Positions 34,005 to 43,300 of a stretch of 64,000 bases of DNA are shown piece after piece (the first letter of the stretch is position 1; every line of letters starts with the position of its first letter). Made by a program: the position numbers and the translations under genes. The stretch comes from Microbacterium sp. BK668 (GTDB taxonomy: Bacteria; Actinomycetota; Actinomycetes; Actinomycetales; Microbacteriaceae), in NCBI RefSeq assembly GCF_004362195.1, contig NZ_SNWG01000001.1, forward strand, positions 868,001 to 932,000, given 5' to 3'. Below the pieces are notes generated by a model, which saw nothing but the letters and a program-made list of their open reading frames with translations, did no database searches and was not told the DNA's origin.

Positions 34005-34943
34005 ATGCCCGACTATCGCGCCCACTTCGACTTCCAGATCTCTTTCGCCAACGGCGGCGAGCTCGCCGGCACGGGGTTCCGCCTCGATCTGCCCTCGGCC
34101 GACCTCGACGAGGCGGCGATCGGCCGCCTGCTCGTCCGGCATCTCGGGCTCGCGCTCGTCGACAGCGTCGAGCTGCGCGGGCTCCGCATCGTCGAGGAGG
34201 CGCATCGCGGGAGCCGCGGGATCGGGAGGACGACGGACCCTTCGACAAAGCTCAGGGGAACTGCCGCGGCGACGCGCGTCGTCGACCTCAGCCATCCGAT
34301 CCGGGCCGGCCTCATCACCTACCCCGGCCTGCCGGCGCCCGCCATCACTCCGCACCTCACGCGTGAGGACTCGCGGGCGCGCTACGCGCCGGGCACCGAG
34401 TTCGCGATGGACGTCATCCACATGATCGGCAACACCGGCACGTACCTGGACTCTCCGTTCCACCGCTACGCCGACGGGGCCGACCTCGCCGCGCTCGACC
34501 TCTCGACGCTCGTCGGGCTGCGCGCCGAGGTCTTCCATCTCGACGACGCCTGGACGCCCGAGCGCCGCGGCATCCGTGCCGAGACCCTCCTCGACCGCGA
34601 CGTGCGCGGCGCGGCCGTGCTGCTTCACACGGGGTGGGACCGCTGGTTCGGGCAGCCGGAGTACGGGACGGGCTCGCCCTTCCTCACGGAGGACGCGGTC
34701 CGCCATCTCATCGGGGCGGGAGCCGCGCTCGTGGGCATCGACGCCCTGAACATCGACGACACCGAGTCAGGTGGAGAGCGTCCGGCTCATTCACTGCTGC
34801 TGGATGCCGGCATCCACGTCGTCGAGCACCTCACGAACCTCGGCGCGCTGCCGCCGAGCGGCGCGCGGTTCACGGCCGCCCCGCCCGCGGTCGAGGGGTT
34901 CGGAACGTTCCCCGTGCGGGCGTTCGCAGAGGTGCCGGCCTGA
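34005..34943 (+). CDS. Cyclase family metal-dependent hydrolase with an extra N-terminal domain
   Basis: A 312-residue protein. The C-terminal 220 residues are a cyclase/kynurenine formamidase-like domain: VVDLSHPIRAGLITYPGLPAP, and the metal motif NTGTYLDSPFHRY (HxGTHxDxP class with His replaced), later ALVGIDALNIDD. The first about 75 residues (FDFQISFANGGELAGTGFRLDLP) are an additional domain I do not recognise. The linker between them is a family A repeat read as DPSTKLRG. TAGGCT lies 7 nt before ATG (leaderless). Substrate unknown. Confidence 0.78.
   Translation: MPDYRAHFDFQISFANGGELAGTGFRLDLPSADLDEAAIGRLLVRHLGLALVDSVELRGLRIVEEAHRGSRGIGRTTDPSTKLRGTAAATRVVDLSHPIRAGLITYPGLPAPAITPHLTREDSRARYAPGTEFAMDVIHMIGNTGTYLDSPFHRYADGADLAALDLSTLVGLRAEVFHLDDAWTPERRGIRAETLLDRDVRGAAVLLHTGWDRWFGQPEYGTGSPFLTEDAVRHLIGAGAALVGIDALNIDDTESGGERPAHSLLLDAGIHVVEHLTNLGALPPSGARFTAAPPAVEGFGTFPVRAFAEVPA
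34238..34261 (+). repeat. Family A dispersed repeat, copy 6 (translated)
   Basis: CCCTTCGACAAAGCTCAGGG, with one extra A compared with the consensus, lies exactly in the linker between the two domains of the cyclase gene. Confidence 0.8.
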
Positions 34944-34968
34944 AGCCGGCCGTCTTCGCGGGTCCGGG

Positions 34969-35092
34969 GCGTTTCGTCTCGTCGCTTCGCTCCTCGCTCG
35001 ACGACCGGGAACGACCGGTCGCGTCGCTTCGCTTCCCGCTCGACGACCGGGAACGACCCGGTCGTTGAGCGAGCGAAGCGAGACGAAACGCC
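34969..35092. repeat. Family B repeat cluster (two reverse copies facing one forward copy)
   Basis: Two reverse copies (34969-35018 and about 35019-35058) meet a complete forward copy (35060-35092). The arrangement can fold into a long stem. It lies between the convergent cyclase and SDR genes and may act as a bidirectional terminator. Confidence 0.8.
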
Positions 35093-35116
35093 GCTCACCG
35101 ACGAGGGGCCTGAGCC

Positions 35117-35926
35117 TCAGCCCTTGCGCCAGTCGTCGCTCTCGAGGTGCGAGCCCGCCTGCGGCCCCATCTGCAGCATCCCGCCGTCGACGACCCAGCT
35201 CGCGCCCGTGACGTAGCTCGCCTTCGGCGAGGCGAGGAACGCGACGACGTCCGCTATCTCCTCGGGCTTGCCGGGGCGACCGAGGGGTACGCCGGGGCGG
35301 TGGGTGTGCTCGGCGTCCTCCGGCTCCTGATCCGTGAGCGGCGTGGCGATCTCGCCCGGAGCGACGGCGTTCACCGTGATGCCGTGCTCGGCGAGCTCCT
35401 GCGCCATCGTCTTCAGCAGACCGCCCAGTCCGTGCTTTGCTGCGACGTACGCCGCCGAAGCGACGCGCGGCTGGTGCTCGTGAACGCTCGTGATCGCGAT
35501 GAGCCGTCCGCCCGCGCCGGCCTGCACCATGTGCCGCGCCGCGCTCTGGAGGGCGACGAAGGCGCCGTCGAGGTTGAGCGACACGACCTCCCGCCAGTCG
35601 CCGACCGACATGTCGAGGAAGGGGCCGCCCGAACCGCCGCCGGCGTTGTTGACGAACACGTCGAGACCGCCGAGCCGGCCGACGAGCGACTCGACGACCC
35701 CGGGGACCTCCTCGAGCCTGGTCGCGTCGAACTGCGCGACGAAGGCGGTGCGGCCGCGCTCGCGCACCGCGTCGGCCGTGCGCTGCGCGCCCTCCTCGTC
35801 GCTGTGCCACGTGATGCCGACGTCGATACCTGCGTCGGCGAGGGCGAGCGCGGTCGCCTGGCCGATTCCCGAGTCGGAGGCCGTGACGATCGCCCGTCGG
35901 GGGAAGAACTCCTGCGTCTTGGTCAT
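35117..35926 (-). CDS. Short-chain dehydrogenase/reductase (SDR)
   Basis: A 269-residue SDR with cofactor motif TASDSGIGQATALALADAG (Ala-Ser in place of the usual Gly), NNAGG, catalytic ITSVHEHQ and YVAAKHG (Tyr, Lys), and SYVTGASWVVDGG at the C-terminus. ATG at 35926 begins MTKTQEFFPRRAIVTAS; TAGCGT (35934-35939, minus strand) is 7 nt upstream, so a leaderless message is likely and a longer upstream frame is not needed. Substrate unknown. Confidence 0.88.
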   Translation of the reverse strand: MTKTQEFFPRRAIVTASDSGIGQATALALADAGIDVGITWHSDEEGAQRTADAVRERGRTAFVAQFDATRLEEVPGVVESLVGRLGGLDVFVNNAGGGSGGPFLDMSVGDWREVVSLNLDGAFVALQSAARHMVQAGAGGRLIAITSVHEHQPRVASAAYVAAKHGLGGLLKTMAQELAEHGITVNAVAPGEIATPLTDQEPEDAEHTHRPGVPLGRPGKPEEIADVVAFLASPKASYVTGASWVVDGGMLQMGPQAGSHLESDDWRKG

Positions 35927-36096
35927 GCGACCGACGCTAGGCTGAGCGGCCGGCCGGCCGCTCGGGGGTTTACAGGCCCCCGGCGATGGGTTACCCGGGC
36001 GGACCTCTTCGGCCGGCCGGACCGGGGCGGAACCCGGCGGCTCGAGCAGCGGATGGATGCTGTCCGCGAGCGATGAGCGGCCACTAGCGTGGAAGG

Positions 36097-36516
36097 ATGC
36101 TGCCTCCCGACTGGACACCGCACCGCCGCGACGACGGCGAGCTGCTCGGGTGGATCCGGCCGGAGGGTGCGGAGTGGGTCGCCGTCGATCTCCTGGGGCG
36201 TGAAGCGTCCGGCGCCGTCGACTGGCTCGCGGCCGAGGCGGCGCTCGAGACTCACGGCCTGTCGTGGCTCGCCGACGTGTGGGTGCTCGAGATCCCGCCG
36301 CGCCAGCTCGCGGCCGCCTCCGGGGTGGCGATGTGGCGCGTCAAGCTCGTCGAGGTCACGCCGGGGCGGGTCGGCGAGCCGGGGCGGATCATCGTGCAGA
36401 CCGACGACTTCGGGGCGATCGACGCGCCGGTGGAGAGGATCGAGCTCGCCTGGCCGGCGCCGCCGACCCTTCGGCGCCGCGAGCCGGGAGAGGTGACGAC
36501 GACTCCCTTCGGCTGA
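36097..36516 (+). CDS. Conserved protein of unknown function
   Basis: A 139-residue soluble, Trp-rich protein (LPPDWTPHRRDDGELLGWI, LSWLADVWVLE, WRVKLVEVTPGRVG). No membrane segment, signal or catalytic motif is seen. TAGCGT (36085-36090) lies 6 nt before ATG. GC skew of codons is normal for the window, so it is a genuine gene, but I cannot assign a function. Confidence 0.75.
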   Translation: MLPPDWTPHRRDDGELLGWIRPEGAEWVAVDLLGREASGAVDWLAAEAALETHGLSWLADVWVLEIPPRQLAAASGVAMWRVKLVEVTPGRVGEPGRIIVQTDDFGAIDAPVERIELAWPAPPTLRRREPGEVTTTPFG

Positions 36517-36650
36517 TCGGTCCGCCCCCGGGTGAGCGGTCCCGTCCGCCGGTGGGCGGATGCCTGCCTAGGTGGGCGGACGGGTGCGCGGCAGCGTCAT
36601 CCGGCGTCAAGAGGGATGACGGCGACCGGGTGGCGCTGTTGACTCGGAGC

Positions 36651-37424
36651 ATGACACTACAGGAGAACGCCGACCGACTTCTCTCGCTCCACGAAGACCC
36701 CGCGCTGCTGACCGTGGTGAACATCTGGGATCCGATCTCGGCCAAGGTCGTCGCATCCGAACCCGGCACGCACGCTCTTGCGACAGCGAGCCACTCGATC
36801 GCCGCGAGCTTCGGCTACGAGGACGGCGAGCACATCCCGCTCGACCTGCACATCGACGCGATCGATCGCATCGTGAAGGCGACCGACCTTCCCGTCTCGG
36901 CAGACCTCGAAGCGGGCTACGGCGACGTCGGGGAGACGATCCGCCGCGCGATCGGCGTCGGCGTCGTGGGTGCCAACATCGAGGACCAGCTGAGGCCCCT
37001 CGACGAGGCGCTGCGCCGTGTCGAGGCGGCGCTGTCGGCGGGTGAGGCGGAGGGCATCCGCTTCGTGCTCAACGCGCGGACGGATGCCTTCGTCCGCGGT
37101 GCCGACCGCACGCCGGAGGAGAACCTCGAGGACGCCGTGACCCGCGGACGGGCCTACCTCGCGGCGGGCGCTCCCGTCGTCTTCGTGCCCGGACGTCTCG
37201 GTGAGGAGCAGGTGCGAACGCTCGTGGACGCCTTCGGCCCGCGCAAGCTCTCGGTCATCGCCGTTCCCGGCTCGCTTCCGCTCGCGAAGCTCGAGGAGCT
37301 CGGCGTGGCCCGGGTCTCGTACGGCCCCTGGTCGCAGCGAGTCGCGCTGACCGCGCTGCAGAACCTCGTGCGGGATGTGCACGCCGGGGGCGGGATCCCC
37401 GAGGGCACGCAGCCGCTCAACTGA
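36651..37424 (+). CDS. Isocitrate lyase/phosphoenolpyruvate mutase family protein
   Basis: A 257-residue TIM barrel of the PEP mutase/ICL superfamily: VNIWDPISAKVV, ATASHSIAASFGYEDGE, metal-site residues in VSADLEAGYGD and GANIEDQL, and FVLNARTDAFV. Members cleave or form C-C or P-C bonds next to a carboxylate (for example 2-methylisocitrate or oxaloacetate-like substrates). It is shorter than isocitrate lyases and lacks the KKCGH loop. Exact activity unknown. ATG follows CGGAG closely. Confidence 0.85.
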   Translation: MTLQENADRLLSLHEDPALLTVVNIWDPISAKVVASEPGTHALATASHSIAASFGYEDGEHIPLDLHIDAIDRIVKATDLPVSADLEAGYGDVGETIRRAIGVGVVGANIEDQLRPLDEALRRVEAALSAGEAEGIRFVLNARTDAFVRGADRTPEENLEDAVTRGRAYLAAGAPVVFVPGRLGEEQVRTLVDAFGPRKLSVIAVPGSLPLAKLEELGVARVSYGPWSQRVALTALQNLVRDVHAGGGIPEGTQPLN

Positions 37425-37456
37425 TTCTGGGGCGGGGGAGCTCCTCGAAGGATCGA

Positions 37457-37675
37457 CGCGTTTCGTCTCGGTCGCTGCGCTCCCTCGCTCAACGACCGGA
37501 AGGGGAATCGTCCGCCCGGTCGTCGAGCGAGCGAAGCCCCCCGGTCGTTGAGCGAGCGGAGCGACCCGGTCGTTGAGCGAGCGAAGCGAGACGAAACGCC
37601 CCGGACGCCCGCGGTCGTCGAGCGAGCGAAGCGACCCGGTCGTAGAGCGAGCGAAGCGAGACGAAACGCCCCGGA
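37457..37675. repeat. Family B repeat cluster (one reverse and five forward copies)
   Basis: A reverse copy (37457-37500) is followed by forward copies at about 37516, 37541, 37565, 37610 and 37635. The copies at 37565 and 37635 are full length, ending GAAACGCCCCGGA; the others are truncated after the GAGCGAGCG core. It fills the gap between the PEP mutase-like and MenC-type genes. Confidence 0.85.
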
Positions 37676-37713
37676 CCGCCGGAGAGCCTCCGCCCCAGGG
37701 CTAGCCTGAACCC

Positions 37714-38847
37714 ATGCCCATCGCCCGGAACGCGGCATCCGTCGCTCTCGACGGCTTCGAGCTGCGCACCCTGCACATCCCCCTCGTGTCGCCGTTCACC
37801 ACCTCGTTCGGCACCGAGTCGGTCCGCGAGGTCATCGTCGTACGCGCCCTGACAGCCGACGGCGACGGCTGGGGAGAGATCGTCACGCAGAATGCGCCGC
37901 TCTACTCGAGCGAGTACACGCACGGCGCGTGGGATGTCGCGACCCGATGGCTCATCCCCGCCCTTCTCGAACGGCACACGCTCGCGCCGGACGAGGTCGC
38001 CCCGGTGCTCGAGCCCTTCATCGGCCACCGGATGGCCAAGGCCGGTCTCGAGCTCGCCGTCCTCGACGCGGCGCTGCGCTCCGAGGACCGTTCTCTCGGC
38101 GAACACCTCGGCGCCGTCCGCGACCGCGTTCCGAGCGGAGTGAGCGTCGGCATCCAGCGCGATCCGGCCGCGCTCGTCGAGACCGTCCGCGACTACCTCG
38201 ATGAGGGATACGTCCGGATCAAGATCAAGATCAAGCCCGGGCGCGACGTCGACGACACCGCCGCCGTCCGCGACGCCTTCGGCGCGATCCCGCTGCAGGT
38301 CGACGCGAACTCGGCGTACACGCTCGCAGACGCGCACACGCTCACCGAGCTCGACCGCTTCGACCTCCTCCTCATCGAGCAGCCGCTGCAGGAGGACGAC
38401 ATCGTCGACCACGCGACCCTCGCTCGGCAGCTGCGCACCCCCTTGTGCCTCGACGAGTCGATCGTGTCGTCGAAGGCCGCCGCCGACGCGCTCGCGCTGG
38501 GTTCGGCATCCGTCGTCAACATCAAGGCCGGGCGCGTCGGCGGTTACCTCGAGGCGGTCCGGGTGCATGACCTGTGCCGGGATGCCTCGGTGCCGGTGTG
38601 GTGCGGAGGCATGCTCGAGACCGGGATCGGCCGCGCGGCCAACGCCGCGCTGGCGGCGCTTCCCGGCTTCACGCTCCCCGGCGACGTCTCCGCCTCGAGC
38701 CGGTTCTACGCGCGCGACATCGTGACCGAGCCCGCGGTGCTGGAGGACGGGCACGTGCGCGTCCCGACGGGACCGGGCATCGGCGTCGACATCGACCGGT
38801 CCGCGCTCGAGGACTTCACCGTCAAGAAGGTCGTCCTCCGGCGATGA
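37714..38847 (+). CDS. menC: o-Succinylbenzoate synthase / N-succinylamino acid racemase (enolase superfamily)
   Basis: A 377-residue muconate-lactonising-subgroup enolase. The catalytic Lys pair is in RIKIKIKP, metal ligands are in DANSAY, IEQPLQ and LDESI, and the opposite Lys is in NIKAGRVGG, followed by CGGMLETGIGRAAN and VPTGPGIGV. This MenC type 2 sequence group contains true OSB synthases (menaquinone), N-succinylamino acid racemases and bifunctional enzymes. No other men gene is nearby, and a GNAT gene at 33137 hints at the racemase role. TAGCCT lies 6 nt before ATG. Confidence 0.85.
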   Translation: MPIARNAASVALDGFELRTLHIPLVSPFTTSFGTESVREVIVVRALTADGDGWGEIVTQNAPLYSSEYTHGAWDVATRWLIPALLERHTLAPDEVAPVLEPFIGHRMAKAGLELAVLDAALRSEDRSLGEHLGAVRDRVPSGVSVGIQRDPAALVETVRDYLDEGYVRIKIKIKPGRDVDDTAAVRDAFGAIPLQVDANSAYTLADAHTLTELDRFDLLLIEQPLQEDDIVDHATLARQLRTPLCLDESIVSSKAAADALALGSASVVNIKAGRVGGYLEAVRVHDLCRDASVPVWCGGMLETGIGRAANAALAALPGFTLPGDVSASSRFYARDIVTEPAVLEDGHVRVPTGPGIGVDIDRSALEDFTVKKVVLRR

Positions 38848-39794
38848 GCCGGCGCCGTCCGCACGACCCGCGGGAGACACGCCGTCCTGTGCGGGGGCAC
38901 GCACGGCGTGCCGTGCTCGCGTCGTGCGGAGCGCTTGCGACGACCCTCGCGCTCGCCGCCTGCACGGCGGCGAGCGGGCAGGACGGGCCGATGGACCGGC
39001 CGACGGCGGGAACGGCGTCGCCCTCTGCGCTCCCCGCGGGCGTGAGCGTCGAGCTGCGGCAGCTCCGGTCCGACGTCGCGGCGCGCTGGGCTCAGGTCAT
39101 GATCACGAACGACGGCGAGACCGACGTCACGGTGGGGCCGCTGCACGTCGACGATCCGCGCTTCGACGGCTCCGCCGGGCGGATCAACGACCGCGAGAGC
39201 ACCGTGCGCGCCGGCTCGACGGTCGCGATCCCGGTGCAGCTCCCGCCGGTCGCCTGCCCCGCGCCCGACGAGGCGACGGGCACGGTGACACTCGAGTGGG
39301 CGACGACGGATGCCTCGGGCACCGCGACGGCTCCGCTGACCGATCCGCTCTCGTTCGTCCCTCCGCTGCACGAACGGGAGTGCCGGGCACTCGCGCTCGC
39401 GGCCACGGCGGCCGTCTCGATCTCGGCCTTCACCCCTTCCCCGGCCGGGCAGCCCGCCGACCTCACCCTGACGGTCGCCCCGACGGGCGAAGGGGCGGCG
39501 CGGATCGAGGGCATCCACTCGACGAATCTCCTGACGTGGTCCGACCACCCGAACGTCGAGCACCCGCTCGGCATCGACATCGCCTCGGGCGGTGCGGAGC
39601 CGTTCGATGTGCATCTCCCGATGATTCCGCTCCGCTGCGACCCGCATGCGGTGCAGGAGGACAAGCGCGGCACGGTGTTCAACGTCGATATCGCCGTCGA
39701 CGGCGAGCCCGGCCAGATCCAGCTGGCTGCGAGCGAGGAGATGCGCGGCCGCATCCTCACGTGGGTCGGCCAGTGGTGCGGCTTCCCGCACTGA
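38844..39794 (+). CDS. Secreted lipoprotein of unknown function
   Basis: A 316-residue protein with an Arg-rich n-region, hydrophobic core and lipobox LALAAC (Cys near residue 38), so it is anchored outside the membrane. The mature part is beta-rich with immunoglobulin-like strands (VELRQLRSDVAARWAQVMITNDGETDVTVG) and four conserved cysteines (PVACPAP, ERECRAL, LRCDPH, QWCGF). ATGA overlap with the MenC-type gene indicates cotranscription. I do not recognise the family. Confidence 0.8.
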   Translation: MSRRRPHDPRETRRPVRGHARRAVLASCGALATTLALAACTAASGQDGPMDRPTAGTASPSALPAGVSVELRQLRSDVAARWAQVMITNDGETDVTVGPLHVDDPRFDGSAGRINDRESTVRAGSTVAIPVQLPPVACPAPDEATGTVTLEWATTDASGTATAPLTDPLSFVPPLHERECRALALAATAAVSISAFTPSPAGQPADLTLTVAPTGEGAARIEGIHSTNLLTWSDHPNVEHPLGIDIASGGAEPFDVHLPMIPLRCDPHAVQEDKRGTVFNVDIAVDGEPGQIQLAASEEMRGRILTWVGQWCGFPH

Positions 39795-39892
39795 CGGACG
39801 ACCGCCCGCGTGCACCGCCGCCATGGGTGACCCCCGGAAGGACGGGGGAAAGCCACCGGGTGCGCGGCGGCGGCCGCGCCTACTCTTGATCC

Positions 39893-40261
39893 GTGACCTA
39901 CCCCGACCCCGCACCCTACGGCGGCCCGACCGCCCCCATGAACCCCTCCGACGAGAAGCTGTGGGCCGTGCTCATCAACCTCGGCGGCATCTTCCTGAGC
40001 TTCTTCCCGGCGCTCATCGGATACCTGCTGCTCAAGGATCGCGGCCCCTTCATCCGCGCGCACACCGCGACGGCGCTCAACTTCCAGCTGACCCTCCTCA
40101 TCGCCTACGCCGTCGGCGGCATCCTGTCCGTCGTGCTCATCGGCATCCCGATCCTGATCGCCGCGGGAATCCTCGCGATCGTCTTCCCGATCATCGCCGC
40201 CGTGAAGGCCGGCAATGGGCAGTGGTTCACGTATCCGCTGTCGATCCCCTTCGTCCGCTGA
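39893..40261 (+). CDS. DUF4870 domain membrane protein
   Basis: A 122-residue protein with a Pro/Tyr-rich cytoplasmic N-terminus (YPDPAPYGGPTAP) followed by three hydrophobic segments (WAVLINLGGIFLSFFPALIGYLLL; FQLTLLIAYAVGGILSVVLIGI; LIAAGILAIVFPIIAAVKAG), the DUF4870/Tic20-like pattern. The GTG start is 6 nt after TACTCT (39881-39886), so it is probably leaderless. Function unknown. Confidence 0.85.
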   Translation: MTYPDPAPYGGPTAPMNPSDEKLWAVLINLGGIFLSFFPALIGYLLLKDRGPFIRAHTATALNFQLTLLIAYAVGGILSVVLIGIPILIAAGILAIVFPIIAAVKAGNGQWFTYPLSIPFVR

Positions 40262-40313
40262 CCCCGGCCTGCTCTGTCGCCCCCTGCCGGAGGCGAGGAT
40301 CCGGCCCCCGCGG

Positions 40314-43300
40314 TCAGTCGAGGCGGTATGCACGCCGCCGTCGGCGTGACCACACCAGGAGCAGCACGCCGGTCAGGGTGAGCACGATCCCGCCGAGAGG
40401 ACCCGCGTCGGGCCCGCTGCCGCCGGTGACCGGGAGGCCACCCGCGCCCGAGCCGGAGCCTCCGCTCCCGCCGCTTCCTCCGCTGTCCGGCGCGAGGCCC
40501 TCGACGACCGCTTCGGCGCGGAGCTCCGAGTCGGGGGAGAGCGGTGTGGTGGAGGTGGCCGCCGCCGTGTTCGCGAACGTGCCGACCTCGTCGACGCTGG
40601 CCGTGATGGTCACAGTCGCCGTCTCGTCGACGGCGATCGTGCCGAGGCTGCACGAGAACGTCCCCTCCGCGTCGAGGACGCACCGGGGATCGTCGGCCGC
40701 GAGCGGTGTGACACCGGCGGGGAACGGATCGACGAGGACGACCTCCGCAGCGTCCGCGGGCCCGCCGTTGGACACCGTGATCGTGTAGGTCACGGCTCCG
40801 CCGGCCGTGACGGTCGCGGGCGCGACGGACTTGGCGACGAACAGGGTGGCCGGCCTGGGGGTGGCCGCGACCGTCGCCGACGCTGTGTTGTTCGAGAGGT
40901 CGGGATCGAAGACGTCGGGCGCTTCGCGGGGAGCGGATGCCACGTTCTCGAACGAGCCCGCGGTGTCGACCCGGGCCGTGATCTGCAGCGTCTGCTGGGG
41001 CGGGGGAGCGTCTCGGCCGGCCCCCGGCAGATCGACGGGGTCGAGGTCGTCGAGCGTCCATGCGCCCGTAGCGGGGTCGTACGTGCCGGCGCTCGGCGAG
41101 GCAGTGAGGAGTGTGAGCCCCGCAGGCAGAAGGTCGTTCACGACGAGGGGGCCAGAGGCATCCGGCCCGTAGTTCCAGAGCCCGATCGTGAACGCCACCT
41201 CGTCCCCGACGAACACCTCGGGGTCGTCCACGGCTTTGACCACGGCGATGTCGGCTGCCGGCACGAAGAGATCGGCGTCGTCGACGTTGTCGTCCAGGTC
41301 GGGGTCGACCTGGTCGAGCCCCAGCACCACGGCGACGTTGCGCGTCCAGCCCGGGCGGGTCACCTCGATCACGACCGTCAGCGTCGCCGACGCGCCGGAG
41401 GAGAGAGCGCCGATGTCCCAGACGCGGGTCTCCTCGTCGAACGTCCCCGTCGTCACGGACGAGCCGACGATGGTGGCCGCCGGCATGAACGGATCGAAGG
41501 CGTACACGCCCGTCGCGCCGTTCGGTCCGTCGTTCTCGACGACGACGGTGTAGGTCACCTGCTCGCCGGGCCGGGAGGTCGTCGGATCCGCGGTCTTGGT
41601 GAGCCGGAGGTCGGCCACCACGATGCCGGTCACCTGCACCGACGCGCTGTTGTTCGAGGGGTCGCTGTCGATCTGCGTGAGCGAGGTGAGGGTGACCGTG
41701 TTGATGAACGAGACGGGCCGGCTGACGGTCGCGACGATGGTCCGGGAGGCCGTCGTCTCGGAGGCGATCGACGCGATCGTCCATCGCCCCGTCACAGGAT
41801 CGTACGATCCGTCGCCGCTGGTCGAGACGAACGTCAGTCCATCGGGGAGGAGATCGGTGAGCACGACCTCGGTCGCCGCGGCGGTCGTCGGTCCGGGGGT
41901 GTTCTCGGCCGTCAGTGTGAACTCCACCTGCTCGCCGAGGGGCACGGCGTCCGGGCTCGCCCCCGAGGGGACCGTCACGGTCTTGCCGACGGCGATGTCG
42001 ATCTCCGGCTGGCCAGAGGTCACCGTCGCCGACGAGGAGTTGTTCGACGGATCCGGATCGTCGACGACGGGAGAGCCGATCGTCGCGGTGTTCACGAGGG
42101 ACCCCGACGTATCGATCCGCGCGGTGACGGTGGCCGTGACGTCCTGCTGACCGGGCGCCATCGTCCCGATGGTCCACGTGCCGCCGTCCGGGCTGATCGT
42201 GCCGGTCGACGCGGATGCGGAGAGCACGACCGCTCCCGGCGGGAAGAGGTCGACGACCCTCACCTCGAAGGCGGTGTCGGGTCCGAGATTGCTCGCCTGC
42301 AGCTGGTACGTGACCTCGTCCCCCACCACGACGGTCTGCGGGAAGGCCGACTTCACCACGGCGAGGTCGGCGACCCCGGGCACGACCTCCAGGGTCGCGG
42401 AGTCGGAGTTGTTGGATGGGTTGCTGTCGGGGGGCACGGGATCACCGGTGAGCGCGGCCAGATTCACATAGGACCCGAGCTCGGACCCGGTCACCGTGAT
42501 GGTGCGCGTCGCCGTCGCCCCGGCGGCCAGGGTGCCGATCGTCCAGATCCCGGTCGCCGGGTCATACGTCCCCTGGTCGGGGTCGCCGGGCGCGTCGGCG
42601 ACGAAGGTGAGTCCCGGCGGGAGCACGTCGCGCACCTGGACGCCCGCGGCGCCTTGCGGTCCGGAGTTGGTCGCGGTGACGGTGAACGTCGCTGTGGCGC
42701 CGAGCGGGATCCGACCCTGGTCGACGGTCTTCACGATCGCGATGTCCATCGACGGCAGGACGGGATTGATGGTGACGGCTGCGACGTCGTTGCTGGGGTC
42801 ACGGTCCGGCTGGTCGCTCCGGGTTCGCACGGCCGTGTTCGTGAAGGGGGTCCCCGTGTTGACGGTGGCGGTGATCGTGAGGGCCTCGGTCTGGCCCGTG
42901 GTGAGCGATCCGATCGTCCACGCGCCGGTCGCCGAGTCGTAGGTGCCGGCGGTGGTGGTCGCGGAGACGAACACGATGCTGTTCACCGGGTCGCCGTCGG
43001 GGAGGAGATCCGTCACGACGACGCCCGTCGCCGTGGCGGGGCCGTTGCCGGACGCTGTGATCGTGAACGTCACGTCGGACCCGACGAGCGGCGCCGGATC
43101 GTCGACCGACTTCGTGACCGCGACATCCGTCGCGACCGGGATCTGCGCCTGCACGGGACCGGCCGTCACATCCTGCCCGATGAGCGACTGCGCCCGGACC
43201 GAGGCGGTGTTGACGACGAATCCGTCGGTGTTGATCTGGCCGGTCTGGATGGTGTGCGAGCCCGCGCAGGTGGTCGACGCTCCGGGCGAGAGGAGCCCGG

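Noticed and set aside
36264..36650. In-frame upstream extension of the PEP mutase-like gene
   Set aside because: It overlaps the conserved gene at 36097-36516 in another frame and has Arg-rich shadow composition; the fold starts at ATG 36651.
37516..37675. Regularly repeated units that look like a CRISPR array
   Set aside because: Units vary in length, one copy is inverted, the spacing is irregular with almost no unique spacer, and no cas gene is present.
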